Source of the DNA: Candidatus Villigracilis affinis
GTDB lineage: Bacteria; Chloroflexota; Anaerolineae; Anaerolineales; Villigracilaceae
Assembly: GCA_016718275.1 (NCBI GenBank)
Contig: JADKEA010000011.1
Span: 62,001-126,000 of the forward strand
Length of the DNA: 64,000 nucleotides
Direction: 5' to 3'
The notes below the pieces were generated by a model. The model ran no database searches and was not told the origin of the DNA. It saw only the letters and a list, made by a program, of their open reading frames with translations. Made by a program: the position numbers and the translations under genes. Of the stretch, positions 7,871 to 16,264 are shown piece after piece. How positions within the stretch are numbered: position 1 is the first letter of the stretch; each line of letters opens with the position of its first letter.

Positions 7871-9475
7871 ATGATCAAAAAACTTCTTAAAAAATCAGAA
7901 CGCGGTCAGGCGATCATCCTGATCGCCTTTGCGTTTGTTGGGCTGATCGCCATGGTCGGTTTAATGACCGATGGCGGCATCCTGCTAATCGAATACGCCC
8001 GCTTGAAACGCGGTATTGATGCGGCTTCTGTCGCCGCCGCCCAGCAATTTCGCAAGGACTTTAACGGTGCAGATCTCGTAGCCGCTGCTGATAATTTCCT
8101 TAAGCTCAATCAATCCGATGTGGTGGATGTTGTCATTTCCATGTGCGATCCAACGGGAGCATACGGCGGATCTCCAGCAGCCCATGACGCATCATTGTGT
8201 CCAGATCCGGGACAGCCAGCTAGAAAACTGGTGCGTGTTACCGCCACCCGTAATGTAGAGTTTGGGTTTATGCGTGTTTTAGGTATTAACGGTTCCACCA
8301 TTCAGGCAACGTCTGTTGGTGAAGCCGCCTCCATTGATCTGGTGTTGATTATGGATACTTCACTCTCCATGTCATATGGAACCAGTGATGGCAACCCAAC
8401 TACTGGCGATCTGGGAGACAACCCAGCGCCTGCAATCTAACGACACATGCCAGCCGCTCTAAAACATCAAAGATGTTGCTCGCAATTCGTTTGATGAATT
8501 TCTGTTCTTCCCCTATGACCAGGTGGCAATCGTCACCATGACCTCAGCAAACCCCAGGCGGATCTCGCGATCCTGTTTTGTTCCGTTTGAAGATGATCCA
8601 GCCGTGGTTGACGCCATATTGGCAGGCATAAAGGTTTACGAGCCCCCAATATGCGTTCGTGATCCTTCATCCCTAAGCAAATGGATTTCACCACCAAAGG
8701 TATTTGTCTTGAATACAATGATGACCCTGGAAATGGGACATTGGCACAAACAGCCCTATCTTAGGCGGTGGAGCATGACCAAACGAGGCAACCACAATGA
8801 TATCCAAGGGACCCAACCACCATTGGCTCCAGTAATATTGGCGGAGCTCTTTATTACGCCAACAATGCCTTCATTCAATCTGCCCGTCAGGATGCCTTCT
8901 GGGTCGTCATCATGCTTGCAGGTGGTCCCGGCAAATGCCACCAGCACAGATGACATTGTTAATTACCCTGATGGCTTTTGCCCACAACAACTTGGAAAGC
9001 AACTAATACGCCAACATGCCGCGATAATGACCTTGCTCTTCCATGGGTTACCCCTCTCATCACCCGCCACAGCCGTGGGAATCAGAACGCCATCCACCCA
9101 TATCCCTGACGCCTACGACGCAGATGACTACGCCCGTGATGCCGCAGATGATCTTGCCAATCCTGAAACAGGCAATGGCATTACCATATTTACGATTGGC
9201 TTGGGTACCGCACGGCCAGAGCAAATTCAAGCATGCAAGGTTCCTACCTACCCAGACGGCAGCCTACTTCAGGCGGACTACACCTGCGTCCCCACCGGGG
9301 AAAACCTGCTTGCCTACATTGCGAAGAAGCAGGCGATGTTTACGACCCAATTACCGGGTTACTCACCCGCACCGCCAATCACGGCCAATATTACTTTGCA
9401 GAAGATCCGAGTCTCGATCTCGGACCGATCTTCCTCGCCATCGCTGGCAATATCTTTACAAGAATCAGTCAATAA
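7871..9475 (+). pseudogene. TadG-like vWA protein, reading frame broken many times
   Basis: The intact N-terminal part (7871-8440, about 189 residues) has the TadG anchor SERGQAIILIAFAFVGLIAMVGLMTDGGILLIEYARLKRG split between the usual motifs, an Ala-rich helix, and the first strand of a von Willebrand A domain: DLVLIMDTSLSMS, the MIDAS motif DxSxS. After 8440 the vWA reading continues but hops between frames: DQVAIVTMTS, FEDDPAVVDAI, ALYYANNAFIQSARQDAFWVVIMLAGG, ITIFTIGLG and finally YFAEDPSLDLGPIFLAIAGNIFTRISQ before the stop at 9473-9475. Reconstructing it needs many small indels within about 1 kb. Either it has decayed or this stretch is badly assembled. The start is taken as ATG 7871, with a purine-rich ribosome site, not TTG 7847. 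Confidence 0.75.
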
Positions 9476-9493
9476 CAAGTGCAAAACAGGCAG

Positions 9494-9499
9494 TATAAT
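9494..9499 (+). promoter_or_regulatory. TATAAT box before the large TadE-like gene
   Basis: A consensus -10 hexamer lies 21 nt upstream of ATG 9521, with an AAGGG ribosome site between them. No clear -35 was found, so this is only a candidate. Confidence 0.35.
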
Positions 9500-9520
9500 T
9501 CCGCAGACAAGGGTAGCACT

Positions 9521-11254
9521 ATGAACATTCGCTCAAAAATCAAATCAAAGCCAGCGCCAGGCCGAAAACGAGCACAAGGTATGCTCGAATTCGCGCTTGT
9601 CCTGCCTATTCTATTGCTGGTACTGGTCGGTACCCTGGAATTTGGGCGCCTGTTCTATGCCTGGCTCATCATCGAAAACTCCACACGCTTCGGCGTGCGT
9701 TATGCCGTTACGGGTCAATTCGACGAAACCTACTGCGTGGGTGGTGAGGCGGATGGAGATGGCAGCCTTTGCGACGGTACAAGCGAATTGGACGAGATCG
9801 AACTTGCCCGTATCCCCTCCATTGAAGATGAGACCCGCCGTATCATCATTGGTCTGCATTACGGCATATCCCAGGAAGATTACGATACCCGTGAGACTGA
9901 GAGTGGAGGCAACCCTGCCCCGCCTGATTATGAGATCCTCACCCAGGCAGATAACGACTACCTCAATGTAACCGTTTGTTCCACCGCAGGCTCGGCCCGT
10001 ATCTGGCAGCCGCCGCTGATGGCGCAGCCTGTATATGCAAGCTGTACCCTCAACGGAGTTTCCGACGAGTTTGCGGGCGTGCCCGGTCAATATGTGGTGG
10101 TTGCCGCGGATTACAATTTTGCCTTCATCGTTTTGCCGATATTCAAAATTGAGCCTTCCATGATCCACCTGGCATCCTATCGTCAAGGTGTTGTGGAACA
10201 GTTCTATGCGACACGCGCGATCAACACACCGATCATTCTGGCCGGTCCACCGACGAATACACCGCTCCCCACCGACACACCGACCAACACAGCCACGTTC
10301 ACCATTACCCCTTCGCCGACCATTACCCCGTCGCCGACCCTCACGCCGACCTTTACACTAACAAACACAAGCACACCGACAAAGACGTTCACGCCTTCGC
10401 GCACACCGACAAAGACACTGACACCCACCAAAACCCTCACCCCCACCATGACGAGGACGCCCACCGCCACGCCTACGCCTTCCTGCGCCAGTATCTATAT
10501 TGACCGCACAAGGTTCAACGGTGACAGCTTCGAAGCGCGCGTTCGCAACAACAACGTTGCCACAGCTTATGTGACCGAAACCGAGTTAACCTGGAACCCA
10601 TCCCCTCTTACAGGCGGCAGGTATTTTGACTTTGCCAGATGGAACGGAAGCACATACTATAACCCGGCAAATACAGCAAACACCAACTCGCCGATCATTA
10701 CCAGCTCAACGCCGCCCGCCTTGAGTGTCGCAGGTGGAGACAATGAGACCTGGGATGGCGATTTCAGCGACAGCAACTTCCAGGGTTTATACACCATCAC
10801 CATGACCCTTACCTTCCCTGGCTGGGGTGACTGTCTCCTATCTGGCTCAGTGGCCATTTACACACCCACTCCGTCCAACACACCGACGATCACACCAAGC
10901 CCGACGATCACGCGTACCCCCACACTTACCCCGGCTCCGTCACCGGTTCCGACCAGAACGTCGACTCTGCCGCCGACCATCACACTCACGCCTTCGCGGA
11001 CACCTTCGCCGACCATTACGCGTACACCAACCAATACACAACCGGCGACTAATACATCCACAGTAACGAGTACGCCGACCATCACGCGCACACCCACGGC
11101 AACGGCCACACGCACGGCTACACCCACGCGTACAGCCACGCCAACGAACACGGCTACACCGACCAAGACGAACACACCGCCGCCGACCGTGACCCCGTCA
11201 CGTACACCGACCAAGACGCCGTCACCCACAGAGACATACTGCGCAGACTGTTAG
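9521..11254 (+). CDS. Large TadE-like protein with two Thr/Pro-rich stalks
   Basis: A 577-residue surface protein. The N-terminal RKRAQGMLEFALVLPILLLVLVGTLEFGRLFY is a TadE anchor with the conserved Glu. It is followed by an extracytoplasmic domain (to about residue 235), a TPT-repeat stalk (about 240-320), a compact domain of about 125 residues beginning SCASIYIDRTRFNGDSF, and a second, longer TPT-repeat stalk (about 446-571) ending in YCADC. The stalks are built from TPTxT-like units and would be extended and probably O-glycosylated. The paired Cys at the very end could anchor or cross-link the protein. ATG 9521 was chosen over GTG 9479 because an AAGGG ribosome site precedes it. A terminator follows. 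Confidence 0.85.
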   Translation: MNIRSKIKSKPAPGRKRAQGMLEFALVLPILLLVLVGTLEFGRLFYAWLIIENSTRFGVRYAVTGQFDETYCVGGEADGDGSLCDGTSELDEIELARIPSIEDETRRIIIGLHYGISQEDYDTRETESGGNPAPPDYEILTQADNDYLNVTVCSTAGSARIWQPPLMAQPVYASCTLNGVSDEFAGVPGQYVVVAADYNFAFIVLPIFKIEPSMIHLASYRQGVVEQFYATRAINTPIILAGPPTNTPLPTDTPTNTATFTITPSPTITPSPTLTPTFTLTNTSTPTKTFTPSRTPTKTLTPTKTLTPTMTRTPTATPTPSCASIYIDRTRFNGDSFEARVRNNNVATAYVTETELTWNPSPLTGGRYFDFARWNGSTYYNPANTANTNSPIITSSTPPALSVAGGDNETWDGDFSDSNFQGLYTITMTLTFPGWGDCLLSGSVAIYTPTPSNTPTITPSPTITRTPTLTPAPSPVPTRTSTLPPTITLTPSRTPSPTITRTPTNTQPATNTSTVTSTPTITRTPTATATRTATPTRTATPTNTATPTKTNTPPPTVTPSRTPTKTPSPTETYCADC

Positions 11255-11270
11255 CGAAGTAGAAAAAGAT

Positions 11271-11309
11271 AAAAATATCGCCGACCAAAAAATGGTCGGC
11301 GATATTTTT
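11271..11309 (+). terminator. Intrinsic terminator after TadE-like gene
   Basis: A 17-bp stem (11271-11287 paired with 11293-11309) with a small A-rich loop, ending in a T run. It closes the TadE/TadG block and lies immediately before the glmS promoter. Confidence 0.9.
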
Positions 11310-11313
11310 ACGG

Positions 11314-11319
11314 TATAAT
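11314..11319 (+). promoter_or_regulatory. TATAAT box of the glmS transcript
   Basis: A perfect TATAAT lies 52 nt upstream of the predicted ribozyme cleavage site. The -35 region would fall within the terminator stem and has no clear consensus. Transcription would start near 11326. Confidence 0.55.
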
Positions 11320-11339
11320 CCCGCAAACCTATTGAAAGG

Positions 11340-11640
11340 AGGTACACAGACAAAACACAACGGGAAAGACAGCGCATGGACTTTGGTTTTTGGAATGCAG
11401 ACTTAGGTCCGCGATCCATCTGGATAAACCAAAGTTGACGAGGACGAGGGTTCTCCATTGCGAAATGGAGCTAACTACCTTCTCACCCTCTCCTTTTAGG
11501 AGAGGGCAGGGTGAGGTTGGAAAATCGAACGATCAGCGGAAGCCCTCCGGGTACGCCATACCCGTCACATCTTTCCCTCCAAGGATAACTTTGCTAATAA
11601 CACCCCGTGAGTGATCACCGGGTCAAAAGGCAAGGGATTG
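11340..11640 (+). ncRNA. glmS ribozyme (GlcN6P-activated), with inserted hairpins
   Basis: This leader upstream of glmS carries the glmS ribozyme core. The cleavage context AGCGC gives predicted scission between A11371 and G11372. P1 is ACTTTGGTTT (from 11380) paired with AAACCAAAGT, directly followed by the conserved TTGACGAGGA. P2 is GAGGG paired with CCCTC. The conserved AATCGA...ATCAGCGG segment starts near 11523. A P3 hairpin (CGGGTA/TACCCG) and a P4-like pairing (CTTTGC 11589-11594 with GCAAGG 11630-11635) follow. In known ribozymes GlcN6P acts as cofactor for self-cleavage, lowering glmS mRNA when the product is abundant. Where the canonical core runs GGUU straight into AUCGA, this one carries about 70 extra nt: a hairpin with a GCGA tetraloop and a second repeat-like hairpin. 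The outer boundaries are approximate. Confidence 0.85.
11476..11518 (+). repeat. Repeat-like hairpin inside the glmS ribozyme
   Basis: The sequence CCCTCTCC-TTTTA-GGAGAGGG with flanking CTCA/TGAG arms forms a stem of at least 8 bp, extendable with a small bulge. It looks like the short dispersed palindromes found between genes of many bacteria. It lies within the insertion of the ribozyme core. Confidence 0.6.
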
Positions 11641-11762
11641 GCAAAAACAAAAGAGAATAGAGAGTAGTAAATAGAGGCGAACAGCCAGTCTGTGCCCGTA
11701 TCTATTCGCGCAATCTCTACTCTCCAATCATCTAATTCATAAAATTCGGAGGAACCCCTACC

Positions 11763-13610
11763 ATGTGTGGAATCGTCGGATATGTCGGACCGCGTGACGC
11801 GGTATCGATCATTCTCAATGGCCTGAAAAGGCTTGAATACCGCGGCTATGATTCGGCTGGAGTCGCTGTCATTAACAGCAACCAGATCGAAGTCAGAAGA
11901 GACGCGGGTAAATTATCGCAATTAATAGACCTGGTCGCCAAATCCCCGCTGACGGGTGCGCCGGGCATCGGTCACACGCGCTGGGCAACGCATGGCGCAC
12001 CATCGGCCCGTAATGCACATCCGCATGTGGGCAATTCGGGCAAGGTCGTGGTGGTGCATAACGGCATTGTCGAAAACTTTCTCGAACTCAAGGATGAACT
12101 CATGAGCGAGGGTGTGAATTTCCTTTCAGACACGGATACAGAAACCATCGTGCATCTGGCGGAACATTATCAGGCAGCCAACACGGAAGGAAGTTTTGTG
12201 GAAGCCGCGCGCCGCACCTTTCAAAAGATCGAAGGTGCGAATGTAGTGGTGCTCATGTCTGCCGATGAGCCTGACAAGATCGTCACCGCCCGCATCGGCA
12301 ATGCAGGCGGCGTGGTGATCGGCCTCGGTGAAAATGAGAACTTCATCGCGTCGGATATCCCCGCCATTCTGGAACACACCCGCAAGGTCATCTTCCTTGA
12401 ATCGCGGCAGATGGCAATCATCACCCGCGAAGGCGTCCGTATCGAAACACTCGAAGGTGTGGAAGTCAAACCTGAAATTCACACCATCGCATGGGATGCC
12501 GTGGCTGCCGAAAAAGGCGAATACCGCCACTTCATGCAAAAGGAAATCCACGAGCAGGTACGTGCGCTGACCGATACCCTCGCAGGCCGCGTGGACTTCA
12601 AAGAAGGCCGCATCCGCCTGCCTGAGCTGAACCTCACCCCCGAACTTGCAAAACGCATCCAGCGCATTTACATCACCGCCTGCGGCACCGCCGCGTATGC
12701 GGGCATGGTCGGGAAATATCTAATTGAGAAGATTGCGCGCATCCCCGTGGAAGTGGTCATCGGCTCGGAATTCCGTTACAGCGACCCCATCGTGGATGAA
12801 AACACAGTTGTCCTCGCCATCTCGCAATCGGGCGAAACCGCCGACACACTCGCCGCCATGGAAGAAGGACGACGCAAAGGCGGCATCATCTGGAGCATCG
12901 TGAATGCGGTCGGATCACAGGCCATGCGCGTCTCAAATGGGACCATCGCGATGCAGACCGGACCTGAAATCGGGGTGGCCTCGACCAAGGCATTTACAGC
13001 GCCGTTGGTGGACCAGTACATGCTGGCGATCCTGCTGGCAGATATGCGCGGCGTGATCGACGAAAAAACCCGCAAGGCGCTCGTCGCCGACTTGCGCCTC
13101 GTCCCCGACCTTGCAGGCCGTGTGCTCGATACTGAACCAGAAGTTGAAAAAGTGGCGCATGCTTTGAAAGATATCAAGGGCTGTCTCTATCTGGGACGCG
13201 GCATCAACATGCCCATTGCCTACGAAGGCGCGCTCAAACTCAAGGAAATTTCCTACATCCACGCTGAAGGCTACCCCGCAGGCGAAATGAAACACGGACC
13301 CATCGCCCTCATTGACGAGGAAATGCCCGTGTTGTGCATCGCCCCCAAGGATCCCTGGCACGAGAAGATGATCTCGCAGATCCAGCAGGCCAAGGCCCGC
13401 GGCGGCATGGTCATCGCTGTAGCCACCGAAGGCGATGAACTCGTTCCCAGCATGGCCGACCATGTATTGTGGATCCCCGAAGCGCCGTGGATGCTCTCCC
13501 CAATCATCACCGTCCTGCCGCTGCAATTGCTGGCCTATCACATCGCCACCATCCGCGGTTTGGATGTGGATCAACCCCGCAACCTCGCCAAGAGCGTGAC
13601 GGTGGAATAA
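11763..13610 (+). CDS. glmS: Glutamine-fructose-6-phosphate aminotransferase (isomerizing)
   Basis: GlmS makes glucosamine-6-phosphate from fructose-6-phosphate and glutamine, feeding peptidoglycan and other amino sugars. The 615-residue length is normal. Met is followed by CGIVGYVG, so Cys1 of the mature N-terminal glutaminase domain (Ntn hydrolase, about residues 1-220) is present, along with HTRWATHG. Two SIS domains follow (about 290-430 and 460-600), with the SQSGETADT and AEGYPAGEMKHGPIALI motifs. The end, NLAKSVTVE, is the typical C-terminal glutamine-channel sequence. A GGAGGA ribosome site precedes the ATG. The leader carries the glmS ribozyme, so feedback by its own product is expected. 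Confidence 0.97.
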   Translation: MCGIVGYVGPRDAVSIILNGLKRLEYRGYDSAGVAVINSNQIEVRRDAGKLSQLIDLVAKSPLTGAPGIGHTRWATHGAPSARNAHPHVGNSGKVVVVHNGIVENFLELKDELMSEGVNFLSDTDTETIVHLAEHYQAANTEGSFVEAARRTFQKIEGANVVVLMSADEPDKIVTARIGNAGGVVIGLGENENFIASDIPAILEHTRKVIFLESRQMAIITREGVRIETLEGVEVKPEIHTIAWDAVAAEKGEYRHFMQKEIHEQVRALTDTLAGRVDFKEGRIRLPELNLTPELAKRIQRIYITACGTAAYAGMVGKYLIEKIARIPVEVVIGSEFRYSDPIVDENTVVLAISQSGETADTLAAMEEGRRKGGIIWSIVNAVGSQAMRVSNGTIAMQTGPEIGVASTKAFTAPLVDQYMLAILLADMRGVIDEKTRKALVADLRLVPDLAGRVLDTEPEVEKVAHALKDIKGCLYLGRGINMPIAYEGALKLKEISYIHAEGYPAGEMKHGPIALIDEEMPVLCIAPKDPWHEKMISQIQQAKARGGMVIAVATEGDELVPSMADHVLWIPEAPWMLSPIITVLPLQLLAYHIATIRGLDVDQPRNLAKSVTVE

Positions 13611-13617
13611 AAATTTA

Positions 13618-13663
13618 GTCGTCACTGCGAGAAACGGAAAAGCACCGTCCTCGCAGTGACGAC
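13618..13663. repeat. Perfect inverted repeat between glmS and the deaminase gene
   Basis: GTCGTCACTGCGAG (13618-13631) pairs perfectly with CTCGCAGTGACGAC (13650-13663) around an 18-nt loop. There is no T run after it, so it is more like a REP-type palindrome or mRNA-stabilising hairpin than a terminator. Confidence 0.75.
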
Positions 13664-13675
13664 CAAGAGGAAAAC

Positions 13676-14104
13676 ATGCGCCCCGATTGGGATTCCTATT
13701 TCATGAAGATCGCCTATGCGGTCTCCGAACGCAGCACCTGTGACCGCGCTTTTGTGGGCTGTGTGCTTGTTTTGGAAAAAAGAATTCTCACCACTGGCTT
13801 CAACGGCTCCCCTGCCGGGCAGGAACATTGCGACGAAGTCGGTCATCTGATGGTCGATGGACACTGCGTCCGCACCATTCATGCCGAAACGAACGCCATC
13901 ATTCAGGCCGCACTACACGGCGTTTCGACCAAAGGCGCAACCTGTTATGTCACGCATTTGCCGTGCATCAACTGCACCAAGGTGCTCATCAACGCAGGCA
14001 TTTCACGCATCGTATACAGCACATCTTATCGCACTGACGAAAATGCGATGAACTTCCTTAACGCCGCAAACATCGAAGTGGAACAAAAGGAATTTCGAGC
14101 CTGA
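13676..14104 (+). CDS. dCMP deaminase family protein (ComEB-like)
   Basis: A zinc-dependent cytidine/deoxycytidylate deaminase of 142 residues. The zinc and proton-shuttle motif HAETNAI and the paired cysteines PCINCTK are intact. The N-terminal RPDWDSYFMKIAYAVSERSTCDR is typical of dCMP deaminases, which convert dCMP to dUMP for thymidylate synthesis. A second Cys/His-rich segment (CDEVGHL... near residues 50-55) fits the extra metal site seen in this subfamily. The ribosome site is AGAGG. ComEB-like proteins of unproven activity look the same, so the exact substrate is inferred from the family. Confidence 0.85.
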   Translation: MRPDWDSYFMKIAYAVSERSTCDRAFVGCVLVLEKRILTTGFNGSPAGQEHCDEVGHLMVDGHCVRTIHAETNAIIQAALHGVSTKGATCYVTHLPCINCTKVLINAGISRIVYSTSYRTDENAMNFLNAANIEVEQKEFRA

Positions 14105-14134
14105 CCCCTCTGTCCCGCTTTTTAGGAAGAAGAT

Positions 14135-14955
14135 TTAAAAAACTTCTGTGTCGGTCTTCCAGACGGCCAACTCAACATCACCCGTTTCCCCCAGTAACAC
14201 AGGCAGCATGGATTTCATGGATTCGACATCGCCCGACGTGAAAAAGCGGACGGATGCCCGTCGCTGTGACAGACTCTTCGTCCCCGCCGCTTCAAGCAGA
14301 CGTTTGGCCTGCCTCGCCACCGATGGGGCTGGATCGATCACTCGAACATTTTCTCCCACCACCCGCTCGATCAGCGGGATTACAAACGGATAGTGTGTGC
14401 ATCCCAGCACCACGGTATCGATATTCTTCTCAAGCATAGGGTAAAGCGCGTCCTCCAGAATGGCGCGCGTATTTGCAGAATCCAACTCCCCTTTTCAATT
14501 TGACCAACCAGCCCCGGGCAGGTATGTTGAAATAATTCAACACCCGCACCAAACCGTTCCACCACCGAAGCGTACAGCGCGCCCTGAAAGGTTGCCGGGG
14601 TGGCAAGCACGCCCACCCTGCCCGTCCTGGTCGTCTCGGCCGCGGGTTTAACTGCTGGTTCCATCCCCACAAAAGAGACATCGGGGAATCGTCCGCGCAG
14701 ATATGCCAGTGCGGCAGCGGAGGCCGTATTACAGGCAACGACGATCAATTTTGAGCCGCGATCCAGCAAGAACTGAGTAATCCCCTCGGAGAAATTTTGA
14801 ATTTGCTCCATCGAGCGCGGACCGTACGGCACGTGACCTTGATCGCCAAAATATAGAACGGTTTCCTCAGGCATTTGCTCACGAATGGAACGCAGGACGG
14901 AAAGTCCGCCAACGCCAGAATCAAATACACCAATAGGGTTATCAGATATGCTCAT
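14135..14955 (-). pseudogene. murI: Glutamate racemase, one frame break
   Basis: MurI supplies D-glutamate for peptidoglycan. The N-terminal part, read from 14955, has GVFDSGVGGLSVLR and VACNTASA, with the first catalytic Cys. The C-terminal part, read in another frame to 14135, has LGCTHYPFVIP with the second catalytic Cys. The two join if one G is added to the GGGG run near 14494 (minus strand ...GAAAAGGGGAGTTG...), giving GQIEKGELDSANTRAIL. The corrected gene would be about 273 residues, normal for the family. A single missing base in a homopolymer suggests a sequencing error in an essential gene more than true decay. The start codon lies close to a TATCAT box (see findings on leaderless genes). 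Confidence 0.9.
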
Positions 14956-14996
14956 GGAATAATGATACTATGGGAAACAAAATCCGTGATTCTCTA

Positions 14997-15446
14997 TCAG
15001 TTGTTTTTTCTGCGAACATAGAGCAGTTTCTCGACTTTTGCGATGACCTGTCCCTGTTCGTCCACGACATCTACAAAAAATGTCGGCTCCGTTTTCCCAC
15101 TAAGATCCGCAGCCGAACGGATCTCATCGACTCGTTGTTGCGGAACGTGAAAAACGGCTTTTACTTTTCCCCGTCCTGGCTTCACAAATCGGATACTCGC
15201 CGCCTTATCCCAGACAATATAATCGGAACCCAGAAGTCTCATCAGGATCAACATGAACCACGGATCACACATGGCGTACAATGAGCCGCCAAAATGCACC
15301 CCGACGATATTTCGATTGAGCGCCGTTAATCTCATTTCGATCTGCATCGTCCGCTCGTCAATTTTGCGGGCACGTATCCCCGCCCCCAAAAGCGGAGGAT
15401 AAAAATTGATCAAACCCTCACGAAGACGAAACCAAAACGAATACAT
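14997..15446 (-). CDS. DUF4442 hotdog-fold protein (thioesterase-like)
   Basis: A 149-residue protein with the PaaI/DUF4442 pattern: LTALNRNIVGVHFGGSLYAMCDPW, where NxxGxxHFG(G) is the hotdog active-site helix region, then VWDKAASIRFVKPGRGKVKAVF. Family members act on acyl-CoA or acyl-carrier thioesters in the cytoplasm, but many have no proven substrate. It lies between murI and a GATase-like hydrolase on the same strand, with 19 bp to the upstream gene, so co-transcription is likely. Family call is good; activity is inferred. Confidence 0.8.
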   Translation of the reverse strand: MYSFWFRLREGLINFYPPLLGAGIRARKIDERTMQIEMRLTALNRNIVGVHFGGSLYAMCDPWFMLILMRLLGSDYIVWDKAASIRFVKPGRGKVKAVFHVPQQRVDEIRSAADLSGKTEPTFFVDVVDEQGQVIAKVEKLLYVRRKNN

Positions 15447-15465
15447 TTTTGCCTAAGTCAAAACC

Positions 15466-16182
15466 CTATCTTCCAGAAGCATCCACAAAAGACTTGAACA
15501 GCCTTTGCATGGCAGGCTGGTCTGTCAGCCATTCGGGGTGCCACTGGACTGCCACAGCATAAGGATGATCGGGGATTTCCACGACTTCCACCAAACCATC
15601 TGGAGCATGGCCTGCTACACGCAAGCTGGGCGCAATATCCTTCAAACCCTGATGATGCAGGCTGTTCACGTTCAGAAGGGTTTCGCCAAAGATTTCGGCA
15701 GAACGAGTGCTCTCATCCACGTTCACAGGATGGACGATGACACGCCGCAAGTCACCGGGATAATCATGGTCCAGCGCACCTTTCAGCTGGTCGTGGATGT
15801 GCGTGTACAGCGTGCCGCCCAAAGCCACATTCATCACCTGCGCGCCGCGGCAGATGCCCAACAACGGTTTGCCATCGTTCACGGCGGCGCGCATTAAAGT
15901 GATTTCGGTAGTATCCCGCATTTTGTCCACCTCACCAATTCTCGGGTGGTCGGATCCGTTGAAATATTCCAGTGAAACATCCCCACCGCCGGTGAAGAGA
16001 ATCCCCGCTAGCAGGGAATACAAACTGGTGAAGTCTTCCTCCGCAAGCATTGAAGGAATCAGAACGGGCATCCCTCCCGCCTGCACAATGGCGTTGATGT
16101 AGGAATGCTGGAGCGCAGTAAGCGGATGTCCATCGGCATCCCTGCCGTTACGGGTGGTGATACCGATCAATGGTTTGGGCAT
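15466..16182 (-). CDS. Gamma-glutamyl-gamma-aminobutyrate hydrolase family (class I GATase fold)
   Basis: A 238-residue cytoplasmic hydrolase of the peptidase C26 family. The N-terminal KPLIGITTRNGRDADG is characteristic. The nucleophile elbow is LLGICRGAQVMNVALGGTLYTHI, with Cys in GICRG, and the catalytic His-Glu is in VAVQWHPEW. PuuD-type members cleave gamma-glutamyl-GABA in putrescine degradation. No other puu genes are nearby, so the substrate is uncertain. Length and motifs are complete. Confidence 0.88.
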   Translation of the reverse strand: MPKPLIGITTRNGRDADGHPLTALQHSYINAIVQAGGMPVLIPSMLAEEDFTSLYSLLAGILFTGGGDVSLEYFNGSDHPRIGEVDKMRDTTEITLMRAAVNDGKPLLGICRGAQVMNVALGGTLYTHIHDQLKGALDHDYPGDLRRVIVHPVNVDESTRSAEIFGETLLNVNSLHHQGLKDIAPSLRVAGHAPDGLVEVVEIPDHPYAVAVQWHPEWLTDQPAMQRLFKSFVDASGR

Positions 16183-16190
16183 GGTCTACT

Positions 16191-16236
16191 CCTTGAAAAC
16201 AAAAAGACCCTAAAGGCCTTGAAGACCTTTAGGGTC
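16191..16236 (-). terminator. Intrinsic terminator of rplS, CCCTAAAGG palindrome
   Basis: On the minus strand, GACCCTAAAGG...CCTTTAGGGTC (16206-16236) forms a strong stem followed by TTTTTGTTTT. A near-identical palindrome ends the ornithine aminotransferase gene at 59821-59847. Confidence 0.88.
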
Positions 16237-16264
16237 CAAGAACCCTGGTGGTGAAGGTTGAATA

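Noticed and set aside
10240..11240. Short tandem repeats in the TadE-like gene considered as a CRISPR array
   Set aside because: The repeat unit is a few codons, in frame, with no constant spacer length and no cas genes.
11375..11437. Small open frame of 20 codons (MDFGFWNADL...) in the glmS leader
   Set aside because: It falls inside ribozyme helices P1 and P2 and has no support as a gene; the nearby GGAGG is part of the RNA leader.
12933..13625. Long minus-strand frame opposite glmS
   Set aside because: No start context, no family resemblance, and it lies entirely inside a clear gene; codon-shadow effect.
14470..14500. Programmed frameshift in murI
   Set aside because: The fault is at a G homopolymer and no known murI uses frameshifting; sequencing error is more likely.
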